A stretch of 13,603 nt of DNA from an uncultured Lachnoclostridium sp. (lineage in GTDB: Bacteria > Bacillota > Clostridia > Lachnospirales > Lachnospiraceae): NCBI GenBank assembly GCA_905212635.1, contig CAJMFH010000045.1, positions 1-13,603 of the forward strand. The letters run 5' to 3'. How positions within the stretch are numbered: the first letter of the stretch is position 1; the number at the start of each line of letters is the position of its first letter. The translations under genes and the position numbers were made by a program. A model generated the notes under the pieces. The model made no database searches. It was not told where the DNA came from and was given only the letters and a program-made list of their open reading frames with translations. Positions 7,189 to 13,580 of the stretch are shown piece by piece.

Positions 7189-7882
7189 CCCATATCAGAT
7201 TTTAGGTGTGACAAGAGATGCCAGTGACCGTGAGATTAAAAAAGCATATCGTGATCTGAGCCGTAAATACCATCCAGATTCTTATGCGGGAAAATCGGAA
7301 GCAGAAGCGAATGCGGCGGCTGAAAAATTCAAACAGGTTCAGGAAGCCTACAATCGAATCGTGGATGAGCGTTCCGGAAAAGCGACAGGAAGTTATGGAG
7401 ACTTTGGCGGATTTGGCGGTTTTGGTGCTGGTCAGGGACGTCAAAATTACAGCGAAGATGAGCAGCATATGATGGCAGCCATGAATTATATCCGGGCGCG
7501 CCGTTATAATGAGGCGCTAAATGTATTAAATGGAATATCGAATCACAATGCGGCATGGTATTATTATAGTTCCATCGCCAATATGGGACTTGGCAATAAC
7601 AATGTGGCACTCGAGCAGGCAAAACAGGCGATGGACATGGAGCCGGGAAATATGCAGTACCGTCAATATTACCAGCAGCTGCAAAATGGCGGCGGATTCT
7701 ATGGGGGAAGCCCGTTTGGAAGTCCGTTTGGCGGCGGTTATGGCGGTGGCGGAAGCTATGGCGGTTATGGAAGTTATGGCGGCGGATACGATTCCTGTGG
7801 AACCGGAAATCTCTGCTGTGATCTCTGGTGTGCCGACACATTGTGTGAATGTATGGGAGGCGATCTTTGTACATGCATGTAG
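7181..7882 (+). CDS. J-domain protein with TPR-like middle and Cys-rich tail
   Basis: A 233-residue DnaJ-type co-chaperone, not canonical DnaJ. The J domain fills residues 1-65, with the catalytic HPD at 31-33 in RKYHPDSY; it should stimulate the ATPase of an Hsp70 (DnaK). A short Gly/Phe segment (about 72-87) follows, then two helical repeats like TPR (about 92-165: AMNYIRARRYNEALNVL and ALEQAKQAMDMEPGN). A Gly/Tyr/Ser low-complexity stretch spans about 171-203. The last 30 residues hold eight Cys, including CC, CEC and CTC groups. There is no standard DnaJ zinc finger or C-terminal substrate domain. The ribosome site GGAGG lies within the upstream gene and the start overlaps that gene's end. 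Its own end overlaps the next gene. The Cys tail could bind metal, form disulfides or be acylated; this is not known. Confidence 0.85.
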   Translation: MNDPYQILGVTRDASDREIKKAYRDLSRKYHPDSYAGKSEAEANAAAEKFKQVQEAYNRIVDERSGKATGSYGDFGGFGGFGAGQGRQNYSEDEQHMMAAMNYIRARRYNEALNVLNGISNHNAAWYYYSSIANMGLGNNNVALEQAKQAMDMEPGNMQYRQYYQQLQNGGGFYGGSPFGSPFGGGYGGGGSYGGYGSYGGGYDSCGTGNLCCDLWCADTLCECMGGDLCTCM

Positions 7883-8409
7883 AGCAGACAAAAAGAATAG
7901 CAGGAGTGGGAATGTTATCTGCACTTTCTGTCCTGCTTCTAGTGGCAGGAAGTTTTGTGACGGTAAATACGCTGTTTTTGACAGCATTGGCAGCATATCT
8001 TGTGGGATATGCTATCTTTCGTTATGGACTGCCCGCCGGATTGATGCAGTGCGTGATCTGCACAGTCCTGGATGCCTTTTTAAATCCGGATAAGTTCAAT
8101 TTTTTTGTTTATCTGGGATTCGGCATTTACATAATTTTCAGTGAATTTGTATTCCAAAAGGCAAATAAGATCAAAGATCCGAAAAAAAAGATGCGCAGAC
8201 AGTTGATTTATAATTGGATTTTGTTTAATATAATATATATCCCGACCGTTTTATTTTTTGAAAACATATTGATCCAGGAGGCAGCATTTAACGGATCAGC
8301 GCAAAAATGGATCCTCCTTGCCGTCGGACAGGTTGGATGGTGGATCTACGATAAAGCATACCGGGAATTTTTCCGCTTCTTAAGAGAACGGAAATTATTG
8401 AAAAAATAG
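7873..8409 (+). CDS. Multi-pass membrane protein, unknown (ECF S-component-like look)
   Basis: A 178-residue protein with five or six hydrophobic helices: about 7-27, 30-49, 53-64, 71-90, 111-130 and 141-157. A basic loop (KKKMRRQ) follows the fourth. The N-terminus TKRIAGVGMLSALSVLLLVAG resembles small integral membrane proteins such as ECF transporter S components, but I cannot name a substrate or family. The start is uncertain. ATG 7873 is preferred because it keeps the basic residues before the first helix and has GGGAGG (7855-7860), 12 bases upstream. ATG 7912 has AGGAG five bases upstream but would cut the first helix. ATG 7849 is also in frame. The gene overlaps the end of the J-domain gene, indicating co-expression, and ends 13 bases before the YqeY-like gene. 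Confidence 0.7.
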   Translation: MHVEQTKRIAGVGMLSALSVLLLVAGSFVTVNTLFLTALAAYLVGYAIFRYGLPAGLMQCVICTVLDAFLNPDKFNFFVYLGFGIYIIFSEFVFQKANKIKDPKKKMRRQLIYNWILFNIIYIPTVLFFENILIQEAAFNGSAQKWILLAVGQVGWWIYDKAYREFFRFLRERKLLKK

Positions 8410-8422
8410 GAGGTTTTGAAAC

Positions 8423-8860
8423 ATGCAGTTTGCAGAATTACAAAAACAAATGATTGCCGCAATGAAGGCAAAAGATAAAGTGAGAAAAGAGGCGATTTCA
8501 TCTTTAGTATCCGCTGCGAAAAAAGTAGCGATCGATGAAGGATGCCGCGATGACATTTCCGAAGAGATTGTAGGACGCGTGATCTTAAAGGAAATGAAGA
8601 CCGTAAAAGAGCAGATTGACAGCTGTCCGGACAGCCGCGAAGATCTGAAAGCAGAATATCAGGCTAGATACGATATCATCGCTGAATTTGCGCCGCAGAT
8701 GATGAGTGCGGAGGAAGTGGAAAGCTACATCACAGAAAAATTTGCCGATGTCGTAGCGACAAAAAATATGGGACAGATCATGAAAGCCGTTATGGGGGAT
8801 CTGAAAGGAAAAGCCGACGGAAAAGTGATCAATGCGACCGTGAAGAAACTTTGCCAGTAG
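8423..8860 (+). CDS. GatB/YqeY domain-containing protein
   Basis: A 145-residue soluble protein of the YqeY family, related to the C-terminal domain of the tRNA-dependent amidotransferase subunit GatB. The family is thought to bind tRNA or act in translation, but its exact role is unresolved. Typical features are the N-terminal helical part (MIAAMKAKDKVRKEAISSLVSAAKK) and the C-terminal tail domain with VVATKNMGQIMKAVMGDLKGKADGKVINATVKK, a family signature. The whole length matches the family (about 145-150). The start ATG has TAGGAGGT about ten bases upstream. The gene sits 13 bases after the membrane protein gene and is followed by a strong hairpin, so it is probably the last gene of the transcript starting with the DUF5685-like gene. 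Confidence 0.92.
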   Translation: MQFAELQKQMIAAMKAKDKVRKEAISSLVSAAKKVAIDEGCRDDISEEIVGRVILKEMKTVKEQIDSCPDSREDLKAEYQARYDIIAEFAPQMMSAEEVESYITEKFADVVATKNMGQIMKAVMGDLKGKADGKVINATVKKLCQ

Positions 8861-8880
8861 GAAAGAATAAAAAGGATTGG

Positions 8881-8893
8881 TAAGTGACCAGTA
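8881..8893 (+). repeat. 13-bp direct repeat, left copy
   Basis: TAAGTGACCAGTA is found exactly here and again at 9247-9259. The two copies bracket the short winged-helix-like frame. It could be the trace of an insertion or a protein-binding site. Confidence 0.65.
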
Positions 8894-8931
8894 AATGATC
8901 AGGGGATGATTGTTTACTGGTTGTTATTTGA
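8887..8931 (+). terminator. Probable terminator after the YqeY-like gene
   Basis: A 15-bp stem (8887-8901 with 8907-8921, two G-T pairs) closes a GGGGA loop. It is followed by a T-rich but interrupted tail (TTGTTATTTG). It lies 27 bases after the stop and is well suited as a terminator. Its left arm contains the TAAGTGACCAGTA repeat, so it may also belong to the repeat-bearing patch described next. Confidence 0.6.
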
Positions 8932-9214
8932 GTTCTCGGAGCGTAATGACAGGGTAACATTAAAACTCGAAGTCGGACAAGTGGTATACATTCCGGGGGC
9001 TGCTGATTTAAGAAATACAACGGAGAGTAGTGAGTCAGTGATTATAAAATCTATGCCGAAAGAGGACATGGTACTTGATTATATCCGGAAAAATGGAAGT
9101 ATTTCAATGCAGAAAGTAATGGCAACCTGTAATTATAGATCCAGAACTGGAGCAAGAAAGCTAATAGATAAAATCGGAGAAGGAAACAATACGCTTTATA
9201 GAATAAAAGAATAG
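8906..9214 (+). pseudogene. Short winged-helix-like fragment, probably a gene remnant
   Basis: An open frame of 102 residues. The last 53 residues (KEDMVLDYIRKNGSISMQKVMATCNYRS) look like a winged helix-turn-helix of the kind found at the C-terminus of ATP-binding AAA_4/RecG-like regulators. The first half (MIVYWLLFEFSERND...) resembles nothing I know. The only ATG for the full frame lies in the loop of the terminator-like hairpin with no spaced ribosome site, and an internal ATG at 9053 has none either. I therefore read it as a degraded 3' fragment, not a working gene. A short DNA-binding protein started from a weak site remains possible. It is bracketed by the 13-bp direct repeat and followed by a cluster of inverted TGACCA repeats. 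Confidence 0.4.
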
Positions 9215-9290
9215 CTTAGTGGTCACTTCTGAAATAAAATAACCACTAAGTGACCAGTAGGTGGTCGCTTGTGTTCACTGAGTGACCACC
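9215..9290. repeat. Cluster of TGACCA/TGGTCA inverted repeats
   Basis: Several copies of one motif occur in both directions. TGGTCACTT (9220-9228) is the exact inverse of AAGTGACCA (9248-9256). CTTAGTGGT (9215-9223) is the exact inverse of ACCACTAAG (9242-9250). TGGTCGCTT (9262-9270) is a near inverse of the same motif, and GGTGGTC (9260-9266) of GACCACC (9284-9290). The first two hairpins share bases and exclude each other. The cluster lies 65-140 bases before the response regulator gene, so it may be an operator or the scar of a mobile sequence. Confidence 0.7.
9247..9259 (+). repeat. 13-bp direct repeat, right copy
   Basis: Exact second copy of TAAGTGACCAGTA (first at 8881-8893), 366 bases away start to start. 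It lies within the inverted-repeat cluster. Confidence 0.65.
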
Positions 9291-9354
9291 ATTACTAATA
9301 GTAAGAGGACTTCGTGCAGATGTTTTGCACCATTTAGAAAGAGAACGGTGAAAA

Positions 9355-10008
9355 ATGATTAAAATATTGATTGTAGAAGATGAAGAACCCATATCCAATC
9401 TTATCCGCATGAGCCTGACCAAAGCGGGATATCATTGTGAACAGGCATTTGATGGAGAGAGTGCGGCAGATACTATCGAGGGCGGATATTATGATCTGAT
9501 TCTTCTTGATATTATGCTTCCGGGGATTAATGGATATGAACTGCTGGAGTACATAAAAACAAAAGAAATACCGGTCATTTTTATTACGGCGATGGGAGAT
9601 CTGGATGACAGAGTGAAGGGACTTCGTGCCGGGGCAGAGGACTATATTACAAAGCCGTTTGAGATGTTGGAAGTACAGGCGAGAATTGAAACGGTGCTTC
9701 GCCGCTATCATAAAATGGAAGACAAAATAGAGATATTTGATACGACGATCGATCTTTCCTCGCGAACGGTAATGCAGGGGGGAAAACAGATTATGCTCAC
9801 TTGGAAGGAGTTTGAACTGCTTTTATTTTTTGTGCGCAATAAAAACATTGCCTTATACCGCGAAACGATATATGAAAATATATGGGACAGCGATTATATG
9901 GGAGACAGCCGCACGGTTGATCTGCATGTCCAGAGATTACGGAAAAAATTGAATTGGGGAGATAAAATACAGTCGGTTTATAAAGTGGGTTATCGCTTGG
10001 AGGTATGA
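9355..10008 (+). CDS. Two-component response regulator, OmpR/PhoB family
   Basis: A 217-residue cytoplasmic transcription factor. The receiver domain (1-115) has the acidic pocket EDEE (8-11), the phosphate-accepting Asp52 in LLDIMLPG, the switch Thr75 in FITAMGD and Lys97 in ITKPFE. The C-terminal winged helix (about 125-217) has the usual LTWKEFELLLFFVRNK and the recognition part DSRTVDLHVQRLRKKL. It should be phosphorylated by the kinase encoded one base downstream. The ribosome site is weak (AGAACGGTGA). No clear promoter was found; TTGTGT (9269-9274) with TTACTA (9292-9297) is only a poor candidate. Its targets probably include its own operon and perhaps the downstream carboxypeptidase gene, but this is inferred from position. 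Confidence 0.94.
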   Translation: MIKILIVEDEEPISNLIRMSLTKAGYHCEQAFDGESAADTIEGGYYDLILLDIMLPGINGYELLEYIKTKEIPVIFITAMGDLDDRVKGLRAGAEDYITKPFEMLEVQARIETVLRRYHKMEDKIEIFDTTIDLSSRTVMQGGKQIMLTWKEFELLLFFVRNKNIALYRETIYENIWDSDYMGDSRTVDLHVQRLRKKLNWGDKIQSVYKVGYRLEV

Positions 10009-10009
10009 T

Positions 10010-11431
10010 TTGAAATTTTATTGGAAGATATTTTTTAGTTTTTTTATTTTAATCACCATTACGTTTACAATCAGTGGGACATGGATGATCTATGCTCAAT
10101 TTCAAGCATCGATGGAACGAGAGATTGAAGTAGGAAACAGCCACAATGAGATGTATCGTACTACACTGCATAATGCGGTAGAACTTCTCCCGAAAAAATA
10201 CAGCGCAAAGCAAAATAAATACATGAAAGAAATTATGCATTCTTTGCAGGAGAGTATGGAAGAGGGAAAGGGCAGCTTTCTTGTTTACGATGAGGAAAAG
10301 AAACAAATCTATGCGTCGGAAAAGCGGACGGAAGACAGTTCTTTATTAGAGAAAGTCAATCATAAACATAAGGCCTATGAAATTTGCTCCGATGAGGGAA
10401 AATATTATTTAAGAACCGTTAGTTATATGATGACAACGGTAAATTTGAAGGGGTATTATATCGAGACACAGACAGATCTTGGGGAAGTATTTGCACAGAG
10501 ACAGGACACGACCCAGAGATATCGATACATTATCTGTATTGTATTATTAATCGGAGCAGTTCTTTCTTTGATTATTTCGTGGCTGTTGACATACCGTGTA
10601 CGAGGATTGTCGGCGGCGACCGGTGAATTTGCCAACGGAAATATGGAAAAACGGGTCAAAATCCGCGGAGGAGACGAAATTGCGGAGCTGGGGGCAGATT
10701 TTAACCGCATGGCAGATGAATTGCAGAAAAAGATGCAGGAAATGCAGGAGCATGTAGAAAGTCAGGAAGCATTTACCGCGGCATTTGCGCATGAATTGAA
10801 AACGCCGCTTACTTCGATCATTGGATATGCGGAGATAATCCGGTCCATGTCATTGTCGCAGGAAGAAGAAATGATGGCAGCAGACTATATCTTTTCAGAG
10901 GGAAAACGACTGGAGACTTTGTCGTATAAATTGTTACACTTATTTCTTTTGCAAAATGAGAAAATAGAATTACCACAGATGGCTGCAGAAAATCTGGGTG
11001 AAGAAGTAGAAAAGGTATTGGCACCCGTTTTGCGGAAAAAACAGGTGAAATTTACCTATGAAATGCAGGAAGGTTATATTCGGGGAAATAAAGAGTTAAT
11101 CCTTTCGCTTTTAACGAATTTGGTGGAAAATGCATGCAAGGCATCGGAGTATGGACAGCAGATTCAAATGCGGGGAAACATGACGGAGGATGGTTATTGT
11201 ATCCGGATTCAGGACGAAGGAAAAGGCATCCCAGAGAGTGAGCTTGAGAATGTGATCAAGCCATTTTATATGGTCGATAAATCCCGTTCGCGAAAAGAAG
11301 GCGGGGCAGGACTTGGAATGACAATTTGTGCGGAAATCGTACGCGTGCATCAGGCTTCATGGAAAATACAAAGTGTGGAGAATCGGGGAACGACGATCAC
11401 CATTCAATTTCCGAAGGAGGTGGAATCTTGA
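10010..11431 (+). CDS. Sensor histidine kinase with HAMP domain
   Basis: A 473-residue membrane kinase. Helix 1 (about 7-28) starts near the N-terminus. An extracytoplasmic sensor of about 140 residues with no recognised fold follows, then helix 2 (about 173-194) and HAMP (about 195-250). The HisKA domain has the phosphorylated His261 in FAHELKTPLTSIIGYAE. The ATPase domain has an N box (NLVENACKA, 370-378), a G1 box (DEGKGIP, 402-408) and a G2 box (GGAGLGM, 431-437), so the catalytic core is complete. The start is TTG at 10010: TTGGAGG (9997-10003) is six bases upstream and the product starts directly with the first helix. It lies one base after the regulator stop, giving tight coupling. The unknown envelope protein downstream overlaps its stop codon. 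Confidence 0.93.
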   Translation: MKFYWKIFFSFFILITITFTISGTWMIYAQFQASMEREIEVGNSHNEMYRTTLHNAVELLPKKYSAKQNKYMKEIMHSLQESMEEGKGSFLVYDEEKKQIYASEKRTEDSSLLEKVNHKHKAYEICSDEGKYYLRTVSYMMTTVNLKGYYIETQTDLGEVFAQRQDTTQRYRYIICIVLLIGAVLSLIISWLLTYRVRGLSAATGEFANGNMEKRVKIRGGDEIAELGADFNRMADELQKKMQEMQEHVESQEAFTAAFAHELKTPLTSIIGYAEIIRSMSLSQEEEMMAADYIFSEGKRLETLSYKLLHLFLLQNEKIELPQMAAENLGEEVEKVLAPVLRKKQVKFTYEMQEGYIRGNKELILSLLTNLVENACKASEYGQQIQMRGNMTEDGYCIRIQDEGKGIPESELENVIKPFYMVDKSRSRKEGGAGLGMTICAEIVRVHQASWKIQSVENRGTTITIQFPKEVES

Positions 11432-12264
11432 AAAAAGCAGTAAAAATAATAGTTATGGTTTTGGTGGCAGCCGTTTTGTTTTTTGGAGCATTATGGATTC
11501 CCTCTTTTGTAAATACGCTGGCAGAAAATCAGAAAATTGGCCAGAAGGTTGCGATGGAAGATAAGACGGAAAATAAAAATATAGGGTTCAGTCTGAGTTA
11601 TACAGAGAAGATCCGAATCTTTTCAACTTGGCCGCAAACAAGTTCTTTATATCAGGTGAAGAGTGTTTCACAGATACTGGAATACGATGATCATTTCTTT
11701 GAAAAGATAAAAAAACAGCTAGATCTTTTGATCGAAAAAAAAGTGATGAATTTCCAATATTTATCAGAAAACCTGCAGGAAGATTTTCAAAGTGCAGCGT
11801 ATTATCTGGTGCAGGATAACAGCTATGAAACCAATGGATTTCCGGTATGGCTGTTTACATTTATGGATAAGAAAAATGAAACGGAATACACGCTGGCATT
11901 TGATATGGAGCAGGAAAAAATATATTATATCAATGCGGCAGGAAAGATGGTAAGAAAATTTTTTGACACAAAAGAAGAAGAGAGTGATATTTTATTCGAA
12001 CTCAGAGCGCAGATGGCAGAGTATTATGGCAATGGTGGTTATATGCAATTGGCAAATAATTATGAGAGCTACCGGATGCTGCGAAAATGTCTTGTTAATT
12101 TTGACAATACAAATGATACCGTAGAGATGGATGTCGTGCTGGAACGGCCGGAAAATGGTGGAAAATATAACCGATTACAGATTTCGTTTGGAGGACTTTT
12201 TTATACCGAAGAGTATTTTGATAAGTCTGATGAAACAACAGATTCGTCGGCAATAACCTATTAA
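11428..12264 (+). CDS. Membrane-anchored extracytoplasmic protein coupled to the kinase
   Basis: A 278-residue protein I do not recognise. A basic start (MKKAVK) and one hydrophobic helix (about 7-27, VMVLVAAVLFFGALWIPSFV) suggest a signal anchor. There is no Cys after it, so it is not a lipoprotein. The remaining 250 residues are probably outside the membrane, in an alternating helix/strand pattern with few Cys, rich in Tyr and charged residues. The start is TTG at 11428-11430, which overlaps the kinase stop (TTGA). AAGGAGG at 11414-11420 lies seven bases upstream; an earlier in-frame ATG at 11326 lies deep inside the kinase gene. The placement recalls regulatory proteins that act on a kinase (as YycH/YycI do on WalK), but no homology is claimed. 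A role in sensing is inferred from context only. Confidence 0.8.
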   Translation: MKKAVKIIVMVLVAAVLFFGALWIPSFVNTLAENQKIGQKVAMEDKTENKNIGFSLSYTEKIRIFSTWPQTSSLYQVKSVSQILEYDDHFFEKIKKQLDLLIEKKVMNFQYLSENLQEDFQSAAYYLVQDNSYETNGFPVWLFTFMDKKNETEYTLAFDMEQEKIYYINAAGKMVRKFFDTKEEESDILFELRAQMAEYYGNGGYMQLANNYESYRMLRKCLVNFDNTNDTVEMDVVLERPENGGKYNRLQISFGGLFYTEEYFDKSDETTDSSAITY

Positions 12265-12314
12265 ATGATACAAAAAAGATACTTCTTTTAGAGAAATATG
12301 ATGCATTTGTTTTT

Positions 12315-12320
12315 TATAAT
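12315..12320 (+). promoter_or_regulatory. Possible -10 box before the carboxypeptidase gene
   Basis: A perfect TATAAT preceded by a T-run, 31 bases before the ATG at 12351. No convincing -35 box lies 16-18 bases upstream, so it may need an activator such as the adjacent regulator, or be chance in AT-rich DNA. Confidence 0.35.
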
Positions 12321-12350
12321 GGCATTGTATTTCAGAAAGGAGATCTTTTT

Positions 12351-13127
12351 ATGAAGAGAGAAAATCGAAAACATGCCATAATTTGTCTTATTTTTCTGCT
12401 TATTTTTGATGTCGCAGCCATTGCCGTTTATGCGGTTTCACAATCCGATGATAGAAAGTCAGAAAAGGGGGAAAGAATCGAAAAAACGGCGAAAGAGAAT
12501 GAAAAATACACCGCCGAGGATGTTCAAAATACAGCCACTTCGAAAAGAAAAAAGGACGATGATCTCCTTGTTCTTGTAAATAAAAAGAAGGCAATTCCCA
12601 AAGAATTTCACCCGCAGCTTCATCGATTGAAAAACGGAAAATATGTGGCCGAAGTGATGTATGAAGATTTAAAAGCTATGTGGTCAGACTGCGAAGCAAA
12701 TAACCCGGGATACTCTATTTTGGTAGTAAGTGCGTATCGGACGGCGGCACGGCAGACGCAGATATTACAGGAAGAAATAAGAAAAAACAGAAATGCGGGA
12801 ATGAGTGAAGAGCAGGCTGAAAAAGATGCTCTCCAAACTGTCGCACCTTCCGGATACAGTGAACACGAGACCGGTCTTTGTGTAGATATCACTTCAAAAG
12901 CCAATCAAAGACTGGATCAGACTCAGGAAACAACACCGGAAAATATCTGGCTTCGCAAACATTGTGCAGAGTACGGATTTATTCTGCGCTATCCGAAAGG
13001 GAAAGAGAAGGTGACAGGATATGACTATGAATCCTGGCATTTTCGATATGTTGGAAAAGAAGCTGCAAAGGAGATTACAAGCCGGGGGCTTACATTGGAA
13101 GAATATGTCTCTACTCTCCGTAGGTAG
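12351..13127 (+). CDS. D-alanyl-D-alanine carboxypeptidase, VanY type (M15B)
   Basis: A 258-residue zinc peptidase that removes the last D-Ala from peptidoglycan stem peptides outside the cell. It has a single N-terminal helix (about 9-30) acting as anchor or signal, and a charged, Lys/Glu-rich linker (about 31-75). The catalytic domain (about 80-258) carries SAYR (127-130), the zinc motif SEHETGLCVDI (His172, Asp179) and ESWHFRYVG (Glu227 or its neighbour as base, His230 as third ligand). All key residues are present. The start ATG has AAAGGAG (12336-12342) eight bases upstream. The gene lies 86 bases after the two-component operon and may be part of the same response, as vanY is controlled by VanRS elsewhere. 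There are no vanH/A/X genes here, so this is not evidence of glycopeptide resistance. Confidence 0.92.
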   Translation: MKRENRKHAIICLIFLLIFDVAAIAVYAVSQSDDRKSEKGERIEKTAKENEKYTAEDVQNTATSKRKKDDDLLVLVNKKKAIPKEFHPQLHRLKNGKYVAEVMYEDLKAMWSDCEANNPGYSILVVSAYRTAARQTQILQEEIRKNRNAGMSEEQAEKDALQTVAPSGYSEHETGLCVDITSKANQRLDQTQETTPENIWLRKHCAEYGFILRYPKGKEKVTGYDYESWHFRYVGKEAAKEITSRGLTLEEYVSTLRR

Positions 13128-13147
13128 CCTTTCCCGTCCACCTGCCT

Positions 13148-13153
13148 TATAAT
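13148..13153 (+). promoter_or_regulatory. -10 box of the broken XRE regulator gene
   Basis: A perfect TATAAT 22 bases before the ATG of the regulator remnant. It is centred between short inverted arms CACCT (13139-13143) and AGGTG (13164-13168) that could be an operator. The -35 region is poor. Confidence 0.4.
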
Positions 13154-13175
13154 GGAAACATGGAGGTGCAAGATT

Positions 13176-13304
13176 ATGAATCAATATGTAACAGGAGCGG
13201 TTATTAAAAAACTGCGTCAAAAAAACAATATGACACAGGCGTAGCTGGCAGACCGGCTTGGCGTGAGCGATAAAACGGTTTCCAAATGGGAGACGGGTGT
13301 TTGA
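13176..13304 (+). pseudogene. Broken XRE-family (HTH_3) transcriptional regulator
   Basis: The reading starts at ATG 13176, nine bases after GGAGG (13162-13166), and gives MNQYVTGAVIKKLRQKNNMTQ, a typical XRE N-terminus. Codon 23 is TAG (13242-13244), where the family has Glu (normally TQAELA). The same frame then continues the helix-turn-helix as LADRLGVSDKTVSKWETG. Right after WETG the expected 'KGYPD'-type continuation is lost and the frame ends at TGA 13302-13304. So the gene has both a nonsense mutation and a lost 3' part. The intact family regulates its own or neighbouring operons; this copy cannot make a full DNA-binding protein. The loss point near 13298 marks a sequence junction. Confidence 0.85.
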
Positions 13305-13306
13305 GT

Positions 13307-13380
13307 TATAATAGGACCAAGTTAGATGAAACCACGGAGATATTCCGTTTGGCTGATATAGTCCTACTTTTTATTTTGAA
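13307..13380 (+). promoter_or_regulatory. TATAAT followed by a structured leader before the small peptide gene
   Basis: TATAAT at 13307-13312 is followed by TAGGAC (13312-13317), which pairs with GTCCTA (13361-13366). Inside is a second stem, ACGGA (13334-13338) with TCCGT (13344-13348). A T-rich stretch (CTTTTTATTTT) comes after the outer stem. The arrangement could be a terminator or an attenuating leader for the small downstream gene. No riboswitch class was recognised. Confidence 0.4.
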
Positions 13381-13392
13381 AGGAGAGATTGT

Positions 13393-13551
13393 ATGAGCAA
13401 AGTGCTAATTGAAGTCCTTATAATAATTCTTATTGCAGGCAGTTATTTGATACTGTATTCAGCAGTTAGAGTATCGGCTATAGCAGATCAAAGAATAGCG
13501 GAGATACAAAAAAGAGAAACGGAGATGGTCAAGTATTTTTGTAGCAAATAA
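13393..13551 (+). CDS. Small single-helix membrane peptide, unknown function
   Basis: A 52-residue gene, short enough to be missed by length filters. The ATG at 13393 has AAAGGAGAG about eight bases upstream. The product begins MSKVLIEVLIIILIAG, with one membrane helix at about 4-23. It then has an amphipathic charged tail (ADQRIAEIQKRETEMVKYF) and ends with Cys50-Ser-Lys. No family is recognised. It is followed 29 bases later by another ribosome site and start codon, suggesting a small operon. The good ribosome site and the neighbour support a real gene; its function is not inferable. Confidence 0.6.
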   Translation: MSKVLIEVLIIILIAGSYLILYSAVRVSAIADQRIAEIQKRETEMVKYFCSK

Positions 13552-13580
13552 TTGATTGAACGATAAGGAGATAAGATACG

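Noticed and set aside
7329..8093. Long open frames in other phases and on the minus strand across the J-protein gene
   Set aside because: They are by-products of the Gly/Tyr-rich repetitive codons; their products are low-complexity and lack ribosome sites, while the J-domain frame has clear motifs.
8881..9290. CRISPR-like array from repeated TGACCA motifs
   Set aside because: The repeats are short, in both directions and irregularly spaced, with no spacers of equal length and no cas genes.
11326..11427. Earlier ATG for the envelope protein inside the kinase gene
   Set aside because: It would overlap the kinase catalytic domain by 100 bases and place 34 polar residues before the signal anchor; the TTG at 11428 has an excellent ribosome site.
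12351..13127. Vancomycin resistance cluster suggested by VanY plus a two-component system
   Set aside because: There are no vanH, ligase or vanX genes, and M15B carboxypeptidases are common in ordinary cell-wall maintenance.
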